Shown in pieces: positions 8,229 through 17,377 of a DNA stretch of 64,000 nucleotides (its first letter is position 1; the number at the start of each line of letters is the position of its first letter). The notes under the pieces were generated by a model. The model saw nothing but the letters and a program-made list of their open reading frames with translations. It ran no database searches and was not told the DNA's origin. This DNA is from Thermovenabulum sp049723235 (lineage in GTDB: Bacteria > Bacillota > Thermosediminibacteria > Thermosediminibacterales > Thermosediminibacteraceae). Where the stretch lies: positions 1 to 64,000 of the forward strand of contig NZ_JBNARB010000003.1 of assembly GCF_049723235.1 (NCBI RefSeq). Direction: 5' to 3'. A program made the position numbers and the translations under genes.

Positions 8229-9635
8229 TTAAGCCATAGGAGTTTTGTTTTCGGGAGTTTTTTCCTTAACAAAGGTTCCTGTAAAAATTAATATCATACC
8301 TATTAATATCCCCGGAATTAGAGGGTCTATATTCTCGGGTAGAATAAATTTCCCTATCAGCACCGTTAATGGGCTTATAACCATTGACAGGATTGCAAAT
8401 CTCCTGTCAACCCTTCCTCTCATAAATATTGCCGCACATAAGGGAGCAAAAACTGTAGCTCCCCGAAGTCCCATAGACATAAAGCTCCACTTTAAAATCA
8501 GGGATTTCAGGTTTCCGGTGATGAATAAGAGCGTGATGCTCAAAACCGCTATTATACTTAATCTCGTTACCTTCAGCAAAACACTGTCATTGGCCTTTGG
8601 ATTAATAAATTTTGCATATATATCCTTTGCAAAGATGGTGCTGATCCCCAGCGTAAGCCCGGAACCTGTTCCTGCAACGGCAATGAGTAAAGTTGCGAGT
8701 ATCACTCCTCCCAGCCAGGGGTTTAAATGGTTTATAACGAACAAAGGTAACGCCGAGGCTGGATTTATGCTGGGAAAATTAGCCTTCATATAAAGTCCTA
8801 TTAAAATTCCCGCTATACCGATTGGAGGAATAATTATAGCACTAATCAATGCACCTTTTTTAGCTTCTTCTACGCTTTTTCCTGATACCACCGCCTGGAA
8901 ATAGGTCTGTGTGGAAATAACGCCTATAACCAGCGAGAAACCTGCTGCAAAATCTACCCAGAATCCTCTCCCGAATAAGTTAAAGTATGGGTTTGCCGGA
9001 AAGGTACTAAATATTCCCGGTAATCCTCCCAGGCCTTTATACGAAATAATGCCTCCCACCAGCATTGCAAGATATAAGAGTAAAAGTTTTGCCACACCGA
9101 CAATTCCCGCACCCCATACCCCACCGAAAATCACGTAGGTAGCCATAATTAATATCGCAATTACTGCAGCCGAAAAAGGCAGCATTTTAAACATTGATGT
9201 AATCAAGGCTACGGCAGAAAGAACCTGAGCTACAATATTTAAAAACATGCCAATAGAAACAAAAATACTGGAAATAGGCCCTGCAATTTGCCCGAATTCC
9301 TCGCAGAGAATTTGAGGTATTGTACCTTTATTCATTTTATAAAAGGGTTCGGCAAAAAAAAGCGCCAGAACCAGACATCCTATACCGGCTCCTAAGGTGA
9401 ACCACCAGGCAGAAAGCCCGGAAACAAAAGCAAGCTGAGCCGTTCCGATGGTAGACGCGCCTCCTACCAGCGTTCCCGTTATTGCTCCGACAATTACGGA
9501 TGAATCCGCTCTTCTTCCTCCCGTAGAAAAATCGGAAGAACTTTTTATATTCCTACCCGAAAAATATCCGAGAAAGGTGATAAAAAGCAGTGTAATCACT
9601 ATTCCGAAAGTATGTTCATAGGTAAGGTTGTACAA
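8229..9635 (-). CDS. Sodium:solute symporter (SSS family)
   Basis: A 468-residue protein with about 13 membrane segments. It has the SSS signature regions: G-R-x-x-x-S-S-x-D-F-S-T-G-G-R-R near residue 30, G-T-L-V-G-G-A-S-T-I-G-T-A-Q near 55, and G-T-G-S-G-L-T-L-G-I-S-T in the Na-binding helix. The family imports organic acids, sugars or amino acids with sodium. First gene of the operon with CoA-transferase subunits, so a carboxylate substrate is likely (inference). Start chosen from AAGGAGG. Confidence 0.9.
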   Translation of the reverse strand: MYNLTYEHTFGIVITLLFITFLGYFSGRNIKSSSDFSTGGRRADSSVIVGAITGTLVGGASTIGTAQLAFVSGLSAWWFTLGAGIGCLVLALFFAEPFYKMNKGTIPQILCEEFGQIAGPISSIFVSIGMFLNIVAQVLSAVALITSMFKMLPFSAAVIAILIMATYVIFGGVWGAGIVGVAKLLLLYLAMLVGGIISYKGLGGLPGIFSTFPANPYFNLFGRGFWVDFAAGFSLVIGVISTQTYFQAVVSGKSVEEAKKGALISAIIIPPIGIAGILIGLYMKANFPSINPASALPLFVINHLNPWLGGVILATLLIAVAGTGSGLTLGISTIFAKDIYAKFINPKANDSVLLKVTRLSIIAVLSITLLFITGNLKSLILKWSFMSMGLRGATVFAPLCAAIFMRGRVDRRFAILSMVISPLTVLIGKFILPENIDPLIPGILIGMILIFTGTFVKEKTPENKTPMA

Positions 9636-9720
9636 TTTAAAACCTCCTTATCGTCTATATTTTGTCTATTTTTATTATTTTTTGTAAATTGCCAAACTTT
9701 TAACTAACTTGTCTGATTAA

Positions 9721-9749
9721 ATGATACAATAAATTAAAAAAATAATCAA
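9721..9749 (-). promoter_or_regulatory. Promoter of symporter operon
   Basis: Minus-strand -35 TTGATT (9749-9744), 17-base spacer, -10 TATCAT (9726-9721), about 85 bases before the symporter start. Spacing is ideal and both boxes are close to the sigma-A consensus. Confidence 0.65.
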
Positions 9750-9763
9750 TAATAATAAATTAT

Positions 9764-9789
9764 AAAAAAAATACCACCCCGGAGGGTGG
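9764..9789 (-). terminator. Intrinsic terminator after DUF1284 gene
   Basis: Minus-strand CCACCC/GGGTGG (9789-9784 and 9779-9774) with a 4-base loop, followed by a run of eight T after one A. Confidence 0.85.
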
Positions 9790-9805
9790 ATATAATAAAA
9801 CTTTT

Positions 9806-10189
9806 TCAGTTTTTTAGAGGATTTTTACAATATCCTTCAAAATTACATCCGCTGCAGAATTCTTTATAAAATTCTAAGGATATTAAGGAAAGATTTTTTT
9901 TCAAATCAGAAAAACAAACTGAATCCCCTGCAGCAAATTTTAAGTGCTTTAAAGCCAAATTATCCAAACTTTTTACCTCATCTTCTGAACTCAACGAATA
10001 ATGACAAGTATAATCTTTAAGATATTTACATTCTCCGCATACATCATCAGGACCCTCTACGACCTTTACCGTATCTCCCTCGGCCATTTTTTTCTTTATA
10101 AATTGCACATTTTCTTTAAACCTTTCATCAATTCCATCACCATCGTAATAATTCAAACAAATTAAATGATGCCCTCGAAGTTTAATCAT
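9806..10189 (-). CDS. DUF1284 Cys-rich protein
   Basis: A 127-residue protein beginning L-R-G-H-H-L-I-C-L, the hallmark of DUF1284. Cysteines are arranged C-G-E-C, a lone Cys in Y-T-C-H-Y, and C-S-G-C ... Y-C, a pattern suggesting an iron-sulfur or metal centre. No function is known. It starts 9 bases after the thioredoxin-like gene, so the two form an operon and may share a redox role. Confidence 0.8.
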   Translation of the reverse strand: MIKLRGHHLICLNYYDGDGIDERFKENVQFIKKKMAEGDTVKVVEGPDDVCGECKYLKDYTCHYSLSSEDEVKSLDNLALKHLKFAAGDSVCFSDLKKNLSLISLEFYKEFCSGCNFEGYCKNPLKN

Positions 10190-10198
10190 AGGCTGTTG

Positions 10199-10711
10199 TC
10201 ATCTTTCCTCAATAATATTTAAAAATTCTTCCGCAATCATATCCGGATAAAGACCATTTCTGTAATTTCTGCGGGCTACAATGTAATCAGCCTGCATACC
10301 CTTTTCGTAAATCTCCTTTATTTTAGCAGGTATTTCTACGTAATTTCCAATTTCTCTATAGTTTTCATCCAGGAAAATAAAAGTGGGAATTCGAGGTTTT
10401 CCATCGTATTTATAATTTTCTAAAATTTCTTCATGACCTTCTTTTGGCAGTATTGCATAATCTATGACTCCCGAGGTTTTTGCCATTTTTATAAGGACGG
10501 GAACGGCGGCAATGCAATCGGGACACCAGCTTTCAGCAAAAACCAGGACCTTTATTTTTTTATTGATTTCATTAATTCTTTCCAACAATTTATCGCTAAA
10601 GTTTATTTTGCCGTAAATATCCTCAATCTTTTTCCTCGTTTTTTCGTCAGCTTGTTCTAAAAAATCTTCAAAATCTATCCCCTTTAAAAAAAGCTTTTTA
10701 AAATCCATCAT
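10199..10711 (-). CDS. Thioredoxin family protein
   Basis: A 170-residue soluble protein with a thioredoxin fold: the strand V-L-V-F-A-E-S-W is followed by active-site C63-P-D-C66, a helix A-A-V-P-V-L, and the cis-Pro region R-I-P-T-F-I-F-L-D-E near 110. The C-P-D-C site and the long N-terminal helix place it in the thioredoxin_9-type group of Firmicutes, usually dithiol reductases. Two ATGs (10711 and 10708) are possible; GGGAGG lies very close to both, so the exact start is uncertain. Operon with DUF1284. Confidence 0.85.
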   Translation of the reverse strand: MMDFKKLFLKGIDFEDFLEQADEKTRKKIEDIYGKINFSDKLLERINEINKKIKVLVFAESWCPDCIAAVPVLIKMAKTSGVIDYAILPKEGHEEILENYKYDGKPRIPTFIFLDENYREIGNYVEIPAKIKEIYEKGMQADYIVARRNYRNGLYPDMIAEEFLNIIEER

Positions 10712-10816
10712 CCTCCCGTTAGCTCAAGCTGAATCTTTTGCTTGAGGCTGGGCTATTTATATTCCGCCCTTTTTAATGCATCCGATCCCAGCAGGCGGTT
10801 TTTCGGATACATTATA
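10712..10816 (-). promoter_or_regulatory. Structured 5' leader of thioredoxin-like operon, class unknown
   Basis: A perfect TATAAT (minus, 10816-10811) without a good -35 precedes a leader of about 100 bases. Reading leftward: ATCCG and CGGAT can pair, CCGCC can pair with a later GGCGG, GGGC with GCCC, and CTCAAGC with GCTTGAG just before GGGAGG. This density of pairable segments suggests a folded leader. I could not match it to a known riboswitch. Confidence 0.35.
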
Positions 10817-10979
10817 CTCACCTTAATATAAAGTATAGCATAAAAATTTTTTTAAAACATCGATTGTATCTTACTTATAAAAAACTTATTATCTTTTATT
10901 TAACGTAAAATTATGATATATTTTGATTTAACAACATCAATCTTCAAATTTTTCCTTTTTTAGATACCGGAGGTAAAAT

Positions 10980-12317
10980 ATGTTATCACAGATAAAAATA
11001 CCCCAGGACGTTATAGAAGTTATAAAATGTTTCAAAAATAGCGGTTATCAAGCCTATATAGTAGGAGGGACAGTAAGGGATGCGCTTTTAGGAAAAGAAA
11101 ATTTTGACTATGACATATCTACCAGTGCCCGGCCTTATGAAATACAAAAAGCTTTGCCAAAAGCAATTCCTTACGGTGAATTTGGAACCTTTTTGTATGT
11201 TCTAAAGGACAAAAAAATAGAGATAACTCCCTTTAGAAATGACGCTCCGGGAAGAAAGCCCCAGTACGGTTTTGCTGGCTCTATTGAAGAGGACCTGTCA
11301 AGAAGGGATTTTACAATAAATTCTATTGCTTACGATCCTATCGAAAATAAAATTATTGACCCCTTCGGAGGAATAGAAGATATTAAAAATAAAATAATAA
11401 GATGCACCGGTTCTTCAAAAAGAATCTGGGAAGACCCTCTCAGGGCATTAAGAGCGGTAAGGTTTATGGCACAGCTCAATTTTTCCATCGAACCTTCCAC
11501 ATTATACACCATAAAAGCAAAATCTGCACTATTAGAAACTATTTCCAAAGAAAGGATCAGGGATGAGTTTTCAAAAATACTCCTATCTGATAATTCTTAC
11601 GAAGGCCTTAACATGCTTTTTTTGACAAATCTTTTGGATTATATTATACCTGAACTTTTAGAAGGAATGGGAGTTGAACATTACAATAAACCCTATGATG
11701 TATTGGAACATAATCTTATAATGAGTAAGTACCTTTCAAAGAAGTTATACCTTAAGCTTGCCGGAGTTCTGCATGATGTAGGAAAGCCCTTTTGTGCCCA
11801 AAAAAAGGAATACGGATTAGAATTCCCCAACCACCATGAGATATCTGCCAGAATAGCCGAAGAAGTTTTAAGAAGGTTAAAGTACGACTCAAAAACCATT
11901 AAAAAGGTGATCCATTTAATAAAACATCATATGTTTATTTTTTACCCTGAAGATGACCTTTATAAAGCAAGAAAGCTTGTTTTTACTGTGGGGTGGGAGA
12001 ATATTTACGACCTCATTGAAATCAGAAAAGCCGATAGGCTTGCCAGCGGTTTTCCCCAGGCAATAGGCCCGGGATTATCAAGTCTCATAAACAAATTAGA
12101 AATTTTGCAGAAAGAAAAATTAGATTATAACCTAAAGGACTTAGCCGTAAAAGGCGATGATTTAATTAAAGCCTTTAATTTAAAGCCGGGTCCTCTAATA
12201 GGTCAAATTTTGAGCTATCTTTTGGAAGAAATTTTAAAAGATCCATCTTTAAATGAGAAAGATACTCTCCTTGAAATGGCAAAAAATAAATTTTACCCCA
12301 AGAAGGAGGAAATGTAA
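10980..12317 (+). CDS. cca: CCA tRNA nucleotidyltransferase with HD domain
   Basis: A 445-residue nucleotidyltransferase that builds or repairs the CCA end of tRNA. The N-terminus has the class II signature G-G-T-V-R-D-A-L-L-G followed by the D-Y-D catalytic pair, then R-R-D-F-T-I-N-S-I and E-D-P-L-R-A-L-R-A-V-R-F. The middle carries an HD phosphohydrolase domain (L-A-G-V-L-H-D-V-G-K-P, then N-H-H-E and I-K-H-H-M). Start ATG follows CGGAGG. A poly(A) polymerase cannot be excluded from sequence alone but length and HD domain favour Cca. Followed directly by the phosphodiesterase gene. Confidence 0.9.
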   Translation: MLSQIKIPQDVIEVIKCFKNSGYQAYIVGGTVRDALLGKENFDYDISTSARPYEIQKALPKAIPYGEFGTFLYVLKDKKIEITPFRNDAPGRKPQYGFAGSIEEDLSRRDFTINSIAYDPIENKIIDPFGGIEDIKNKIIRCTGSSKRIWEDPLRALRAVRFMAQLNFSIEPSTLYTIKAKSALLETISKERIRDEFSKILLSDNSYEGLNMLFLTNLLDYIIPELLEGMGVEHYNKPYDVLEHNLIMSKYLSKKLYLKLAGVLHDVGKPFCAQKKEYGLEFPNHHEISARIAEEVLRRLKYDSKTIKKVIHLIKHHMFIFYPEDDLYKARKLVFTVGWENIYDLIEIRKADRLASGFPQAIGPGLSSLINKLEILQKEKLDYNLKDLAVKGDDLIKAFNLKPGPLIGQILSYLLEEILKDPSLNEKDTLLEMAKNKFYPKKEEM

Positions 12318-12866
12318 ATGAAAATCGGTTTAATAAGTGATACCCATGGAAGTGCAGAAGCCTTTTTAAAAGCCTTCGATATTATTAAAGACTGCGACCT
12401 CATAGTGCACTCGGGGGATGTTTTATACCACGGCCCGAGAAACCCGCTCCCGGCAGGTTATGACCCGCAAAGATTAGCCCGTTTATTGAACGAATGTAAT
12501 AAACCCATTGTTGCAGCCTGCGGTAATTGCGATGCCGATATAGACCAGCTGTTGTTGAGATTCCCCCTTCAAAACAGCTATGCTTTAATATATACTTATG
12601 CAAAAAAAATAGTGGCCATTCACGGCCACGATAAACCTCTTGAGGACTGGTTGAGCCTATGTAATGATTGGGGTGTGGATTTTTTAATTGCAGGACATAC
12701 TCATGTTAAAACTATTGAAAAAATAGGCAATGTAATGCTTATAAATCCCGGTTCAACCTCTTTACCAAAGGACGGTATTCCTTCCTGCGGAATAATCCTC
12801 GAGGATGTGGTAAAACTTTACAATATTGAGTCAAAAGAAGTAGTATTAGAATACAAATTAGTATAG
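12318..12866 (+). CDS. yfcE: YfcE/MJ0936-type metallophosphodiesterase
   Basis: A 182-residue calcineurin-like phosphoesterase with all metal ligands visible: D-T-H-G near residue 8, S-G-D-V near 33, G-N-C-D near 72, H-G-H near 102 and G-H-T-H near 127. Members hydrolyse phosphodiesters with Mn or Ni; cellular substrate unknown. It follows cca with no gap, so the two are co-transcribed. Its end overlaps the end of purD by 9 bases on the opposite strand. Confidence 0.9.
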   Translation: MKIGLISDTHGSAEAFLKAFDIIKDCDLIVHSGDVLYHGPRNPLPAGYDPQRLARLLNECNKPIVAACGNCDADIDQLLLRFPLQNSYALIYTYAKKIVAIHGHDKPLEDWLSLCNDWGVDFLIAGHTHVKTIEKIGNVMLINPGSTSLPKDGIPSCGIILEDVVKLYNIESKEVVLEYKLV

Positions 12867-14114
12867 TCCAATATCTTTTCTAAAATGCATTCCTTCAAAA
12901 TATATTTCCTTCAAAGCATCATACGCCTTTTCCCTTGCCTCGTTTAATTTTGCTCCCATCGCTGTTACCGAAAGAACCCTGCCGCCGGATGTGTAATATT
13001 CATTACCGGATTTTAAAGTGCCCGAATGAAAAACAAGAGCTCCTTTTTGCTTTGCCTTTTCAAGGCCTATTATTTTTTTGCCTTTTTCGTACTTGCCGGG
13101 ATACCCGCCCGATGCGGCAACCACATTTACTGCAAATAGTCCTTCCCATTCGATGGTTTGTTTATCAAGATTCCCGTTAATTATACTTTCAAAAATTTCT
13201 ACAACATCACTTTTTAAAAGCGGCAATACCGCCTGAGCTTCAGGGTCACCAAAACGGCAGTTGAATTCAAGTACCTTAGGACCTTCTTTTGTTAGCATTA
13301 AACCCGCGTAAAGAATACCTTTATAGATTATTCCTTCTTTCTTTAAACCCTCCAAAGTTCTTATTAGTATTTTCTTATAGATATCTTCCATTAAATTACC
13401 ATCCACATCCGGGCAGGGACAAATCGCCCCCATTCCACCCGTGTTTGGCCCTTCATTATTATCAAAAAGCCTTTTATGGTCTCTGCTGGGAAGCATGGGG
13501 ATTATAGTATTCCCGTCACAAAAAGCAAGTACCGTGACTTCCCGTCCTTCTAAGAATTCTTCAATAACTACCCTTTCTCCCGAACTACCGAAAACTTTCT
13601 TCACCATTAAATCTTCTAAAGCTTCCTGTGCTTCCCTTTTATCCCGGGCAATAATCACTCCCTTTCCCTGGGCTAAACCTTCCGCTTTTATAACAACTGG
13701 AAATTTTTGCCCATCAATAAATTCCATAGCTTTCCTGTAATCGTCAAACACCTCGTAAAATGCGGTGGGAATGGAATATGTTCTCATAAAATTTTTGGCG
13801 TAAACTTTGCTGCTTTCAAGTAGCGCACCTTCTTTTACAGGGCCAATAATATTTAATCCTCTTTTATTAAATTCATCAGAAATACCCAGTGCTAAAGGTG
13901 TTTCAGGTCCTACCACCGTAATATCTATATTTTTATTTAAAGCGAAATCTGCAAGGCCTTCAATGTTTTCCGCATTTATATCGACTCTCCCGGCTATTTC
14001 ATCCATTCCTGGGTTGCCCGGTGCCGCGTAAATCTCCTTTACCTTTTTGCTTTTAGCAAGGGCATAACAAAGAGCATGCTCCCTTCCGCCCTGGCCAACC
14101 ACCAATATCCTCAT
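12858..14114 (-). CDS. purD: Phosphoribosylamine-glycine ligase
   Basis: A 418-residue ATP-grasp enzyme that joins glycine to phosphoribosylamine (step 2 of IMP synthesis). The N-terminal nucleotide fold M-R-I-L-V-V-G-Q-G-G-R-E-H-A-L is typical, followed by A-A-P-G-N-P-G, the ATP-grasp loop E-G-L-A-Q-G-K-G-V, the P-S-R-D-H-K-R block and N-x-R-F-G-D-P-E. Full length. Last gene of the purine operon; a 23-base gap follows purH. No terminator was recognised after it because it converges on the opposite-strand gene. Confidence 0.97.
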   Translation of the reverse strand: MRILVVGQGGREHALCYALAKSKKVKEIYAAPGNPGMDEIAGRVDINAENIEGLADFALNKNIDITVVGPETPLALGISDEFNKRGLNIIGPVKEGALLESSKVYAKNFMRTYSIPTAFYEVFDDYRKAMEFIDGQKFPVVIKAEGLAQGKGVIIARDKREAQEALEDLMVKKVFGSSGERVVIEEFLEGREVTVLAFCDGNTIIPMLPSRDHKRLFDNNEGPNTGGMGAICPCPDVDGNLMEDIYKKILIRTLEGLKKEGIIYKGILYAGLMLTKEGPKVLEFNCRFGDPEAQAVLPLLKSDVVEIFESIINGNLDKQTIEWEGLFAVNVVAASGGYPGKYEKGKKIIGLEKAKQKGALVFHSGTLKSGNEYYTSGGRVLSVTAMGAKLNEAREKAYDALKEIYFEGMHFRKDIGLY

Positions 14115-14137
14115 TATTTCCCCTCCAAGGTTTTAAT

Positions 14138-15706
14138 TTAATGCTTAAAGTGCCTTATTCCGGTAAAAACCATCGCAATGCCCTTTTCGTCACATGCTTT
14201 TATTGATTCCTCATCCCTTATTGATCCTCCCGGCTGGATGATGGCTTTAATTCCAGCCTTAGCCGCCTCTTCTACTACATCCGGAAAAGGGAAAAATGCA
14301 TCCGAAGCAAGAACGGCATTTTGTGCCTTTTCCTTTGCCCAGGAAATTGCCTGCTGGGTAGGCCAGAGCCTGTTTACCTGGCCCATGCCTATACCAACCG
14401 TGCATAGATCCTTTGCAATTACTATGGCATTGGATTTAACATGTTTTACTACCTTCCAGGCAAAGATCAAATCCTTTAATTCTCTTTCAGCAGGTTTTAA
14501 TTTTGTTACGTATTTTAGCTCTTTTAAATCAAAATCCATTGAATCAAAATCCTGGACAAGGATTCCCCCGCCAATCTTTTTAATATCAAAACCATCCTCA
14601 TGTAGGTTTTTATATTCGCTTATTTCCATTTTTAATATTCTTAAATTCTTTTTTTGTTTAAGCAAATTTAAAGCTTCTTCGTCATAATCGGGAGCAATTA
14701 CTATTTCTAAAAATATGCTGTTCAAGACTTTTGCCGTCTCCACATCGACTTTGCGGTTAAGGGCAACTATACCACCGAAAATGGAAACAGGATCCGCATT
14801 ATAGGCCCGGGTAAATGCATCGTAAATACTTTCTCCCAGAGCAACCCCGCAGGGGTTAGTGTGTTTAATAGCCACAGCGCAGGGTTCTTCAAACTCCGCA
14901 GCAATAGTTACAGCTGCTTCTATATCATTAATATTATTAAAAGAAAGCTCTTTACCGTTTAAAATTTCGGCTGAAAAAAGGCTCCCTTTTTTAGTTTTTA
15001 CTTCTTTATAAAGAGCCGCCTCTTGATGAGGATTTTCCCCATAGCGAAGCTTTTCTACCTTTTCGAAGGTAAAAGTAAGGGTTTCGGGGAATTTTTGAAT
15101 TTGAACTCCCTTTTGTTTCAAGGTTTTTCTGAAATAATCCGCAATAACCGCATCGTAATGGGAGGTATGTTCAAAAACTTTTAAAGCGAGTTCAAACCTT
15201 TTTTCAAAACCCACATCTCCCTTTGCCCTTAATTCTTCGATAATATTAAAATAATCTTCCGGATCGCAAATAACAATTACATCTTCAAAATTTTTTGCTG
15301 CTGCTCTGAGAAGGGTAGGACCACCTATGTCTATATTCTCTATAACTTCCTGAAAATCCACCTTTTCCTTTAAAATGGTGTTTTTAAAAGGGTATAAATT
15401 AACTACTACCATATCTATAGTTGAAATACCCTGTTGTTTTAACTGCCACATATGCTCTTCATTTTTTCTCCTGGCAAGAATCCCTCCGTGCACCTTTGGG
15501 TGCAGGGTTTTAACCCTGCCTTCGAGCATTTCCGGAAACCCGGTATAATCGGAAATATTAATCGTGATAATTCCTTCCTTGCTCAGTATATCCGCAGTTT
15601 TACCCGTGGAAATTATTTCATATCCCATTTCCACAAGGTTTTTTGCAAATTCCACCACATTTTTCTTGTCATATACCGATATTATTGCTCTCTTTTTCTC
15701 CATCAT
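14138..15706 (-). CDS. purH: AICAR transformylase / IMP cyclohydrolase
   Basis: A 522-residue bifunctional enzyme for the last two steps of IMP synthesis. The N-terminal IMP cyclohydrolase domain shows S-V-Y-D-K-K and E-M-L-E-G-R-V-K-T-L-H-P-K-V-H-G-G; the C-terminal transformylase domain has R-Y-G-E-N-P-H-Q, the K-H-T-N-P-C-G catalytic block and S-D-A-F-F-P-F-D region (here S-D-A-F-F-P-F-P-D). An upstream in-frame TTG at 15712 exists, but GGGAGGG lies 7 bases before the ATG at 15706, which is chosen. It overlaps the end of purN, indicating translational coupling. Confidence 0.97.
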   Translation of the reverse strand: MMEKKRAIISVYDKKNVVEFAKNLVEMGYEIISTGKTADILSKEGIITINISDYTGFPEMLEGRVKTLHPKVHGGILARRKNEEHMWQLKQQGISTIDMVVVNLYPFKNTILKEKVDFQEVIENIDIGGPTLLRAAAKNFEDVIVICDPEDYFNIIEELRAKGDVGFEKRFELALKVFEHTSHYDAVIADYFRKTLKQKGVQIQKFPETLTFTFEKVEKLRYGENPHQEAALYKEVKTKKGSLFSAEILNGKELSFNNINDIEAAVTIAAEFEEPCAVAIKHTNPCGVALGESIYDAFTRAYNADPVSIFGGIVALNRKVDVETAKVLNSIFLEIVIAPDYDEEALNLLKQKKNLRILKMEISEYKNLHEDGFDIKKIGGGILVQDFDSMDFDLKELKYVTKLKPAERELKDLIFAWKVVKHVKSNAIVIAKDLCTVGIGMGQVNRLWPTQQAISWAKEKAQNAVLASDAFFPFPDVVEEAAKAGIKAIIQPGGSIRDEESIKACDEKGIAMVFTGIRHFKH

Positions 15707-16340
15707 CGCCAAGCCCTCCCGTAATTTTCACCCTTCTATTTTCTATTACGAGCCTTTTCTCCGCAAAAAGCTTAACAGCAAGGGGAAGTATTTCATGTTC
15801 CACCTTTTTTACCCTTTCCGCAAGGGATTCAGGTGTATCTTCATCCAGGACCGGTACCGCCTTTTGCAAAATAATAGGCCCCGTATCGGTGCCTTCATCA
15901 ACAAAATGCACCGTTGCACCCGTCACTTTCACTCCGTATTTTATTACCTCTTCATGCACTCTCCTTCCATAAAAACCCTTACCGCAAAAGGAAGGTATCA
16001 AAGATGGATGAACATTTATAATTTTATTATGAAATTCTCTTACAAAATACGGAGATAATACCTTTAAATAACCTGCAAGCACCACCAGTTCTACTCTATA
16101 TTCTTTTAAAATTTCTACTATCTTTTTTTCGTAATCCGTTTTTTCTCTAAAATCCTTTTCATCTATGAAATAACCCGGAATTCCTTCTTTTTCAGCTCTT
16201 TTTAGGGCAAAGGCTTCTTTTTTATTGGATATTACTACCGAGATTTCACAGGGTAAAAAACCCCGTTTCACTCCATCGATTAAAGCCTGCAGGTTTGTTC
16301 CTGTGCCTGAAACGAGAACTCCCACCTTTACTTTTTGCAA
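15669..16340 (-). CDS. purN: Phosphoribosylglycinamide formyltransferase
   Basis: A 223-residue folate-dependent formyltransferase. Motifs: V-S-G-T-G-T-N-L-Q near residue 10, N-x-H-P-S-L-I-P-S-F around 110, the catalytic Asn-His-Asp with G-A-T-V-H-F-V-D-E-G-T-D-T-G-P-I-I near 140. The start is a TTG embedded in the last codons of purM, with AAAGGGG about 9 bases upstream. The C-terminal tail runs past the usual end into purH, an overlap of about 40 bases. It supplies FGAR for PurL/Q/S. Confidence 0.96.
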   Translation of the reverse strand: MQKVKVGVLVSGTGTNLQALIDGVKRGFLPCEISVVISNKKEAFALKRAEKEGIPGYFIDEKDFREKTDYEKKIVEILKEYRVELVVLAGYLKVLSPYFVREFHNKIINVHPSLIPSFCGKGFYGRRVHEEVIKYGVKVTGATVHFVDEGTDTGPIILQKAVPVLDEDTPESLAERVKKVEHEILPLAVKLFAEKRLVIENRRVKITGGLGDDGEKESNNIGI

Positions 16341-17362
16341 AATGTAACGCCCCTTTCTCCCCTAACTACATCTCCTATGACAAAAGCTTTTTCTTTTTTT
16401 TCTTTTAGCAGGCTTAATATTTTATCCACTTCTTCTTCAGAAACCACCAGGATTAGTCCTATACCCATATTAAATATTCTGAACATCTCGGCTTCTTCGA
16501 TTTCCCCCGTGTTTTTAATAATATTAAATATAGGAGGTACTTCCCAGCTATTGGTAAAAATCCGAAAACTCAAATCCTCTTTTAAAATCCTGGGCGGGTT
16601 TTCGACCAGGCCACCCCCTGTAATATGAGCAATTCCTTTTATCTTAAAATCCTTTAAAACCTCTAAATCCTCTTTATAAATCTTTGTGGGAGTTAAAAGT
16701 TCTTCTCCAAGGGTTTTACCCAGCTCTTGGATATAAGTAGTGTAGGTAAGCTTTGCTCTTTCAAATAGCACTTTTCTTACTAAGGAAAATCCGTTGCTGT
16801 GAAGTCCGGAAGATGAAATACCGATTACCACATCCTTCTCGGAAATACCCGATCCATCAATTATTCCATCTTCATCCACCGCTCCCACCGCAAATCCTGC
16901 CAGGTCGTACTCTTCTTCCCCGTAAAAGCCCGGCATTTCCGCCGTTTCGCCACCTATGAGAGAACAACCAGCTTTTCTGCATCCTTCCGAAATCCCGTTG
17001 ACAATTTTTTCTATCTTCTCGGGAATGAGTTTCCCGCAGGCGATGTAATCCAGGAAAAAAAGAGGCTCAGCACCCGTTACCAAAATATCATTTACGCACA
17101 TGGCCACCAGGTCAATGCCAATAGTATCGTGTACGTCCATTTCCTGCGCAATCTTTATTTTTGTTCCTACTCCATCGGTGCCGGAAACAAGAACCGGATT
17201 TTTATATTTTTTAAGGTCAAGTTTAAAAAATCCTGCAAATCCTCCCAAGTCGCCGATAACCTCGTTCCTGTAAGTAGAACGTACATGTTTTTTTATTAAC
17301 TCTACTGCCTTATTGCCCGCATCTATATCAACGCCTGAAGATTTATAGGTCATTTTTTCCAT
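16328..17362 (-). CDS. purM: Phosphoribosylformylglycinamidine cyclo-ligase (AIR synthetase)
   Basis: A 344-residue AIR synthetase of the PurM/PurL ATP-binding fold. Conserved stretches: T-Y-K-x-S-G-V-D-I-D-A-G-N at the N-terminus, V-S-G-T-D-G-V-G-T-K, D-L-V-A-M-C-V-N-D, L-I-G-G-E-T-A-E-M-P-G and G-L-H-S-N-G-F-S-L-V-R-K. It makes aminoimidazole ribotide from FGAM. It starts 16 bases after purF and overlaps purN by 13 bases. Confidence 0.97.
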   Translation of the reverse strand: MEKMTYKSSGVDIDAGNKAVELIKKHVRSTYRNEVIGDLGGFAGFFKLDLKKYKNPVLVSGTDGVGTKIKIAQEMDVHDTIGIDLVAMCVNDILVTGAEPLFFLDYIACGKLIPEKIEKIVNGISEGCRKAGCSLIGGETAEMPGFYGEEEYDLAGFAVGAVDEDGIIDGSGISEKDVVIGISSSGLHSNGFSLVRKVLFERAKLTYTTYIQELGKTLGEELLTPTKIYKEDLEVLKDFKIKGIAHITGGGLVENPPRILKEDLSFRIFTNSWEVPPIFNIIKNTGEIEEAEMFRIFNMGIGLILVVSEEEVDKILSLLKEKKEKAFVIGDVVRGERGVTFCKK

Positions 17363-17377
17363 AGCCTTCTCTCCCGT

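Noticed and set aside
14178..14687. 169-codon plus-strand frame inside purH
   Set aside because: Antisense shadow of a fully conserved transformylase domain.
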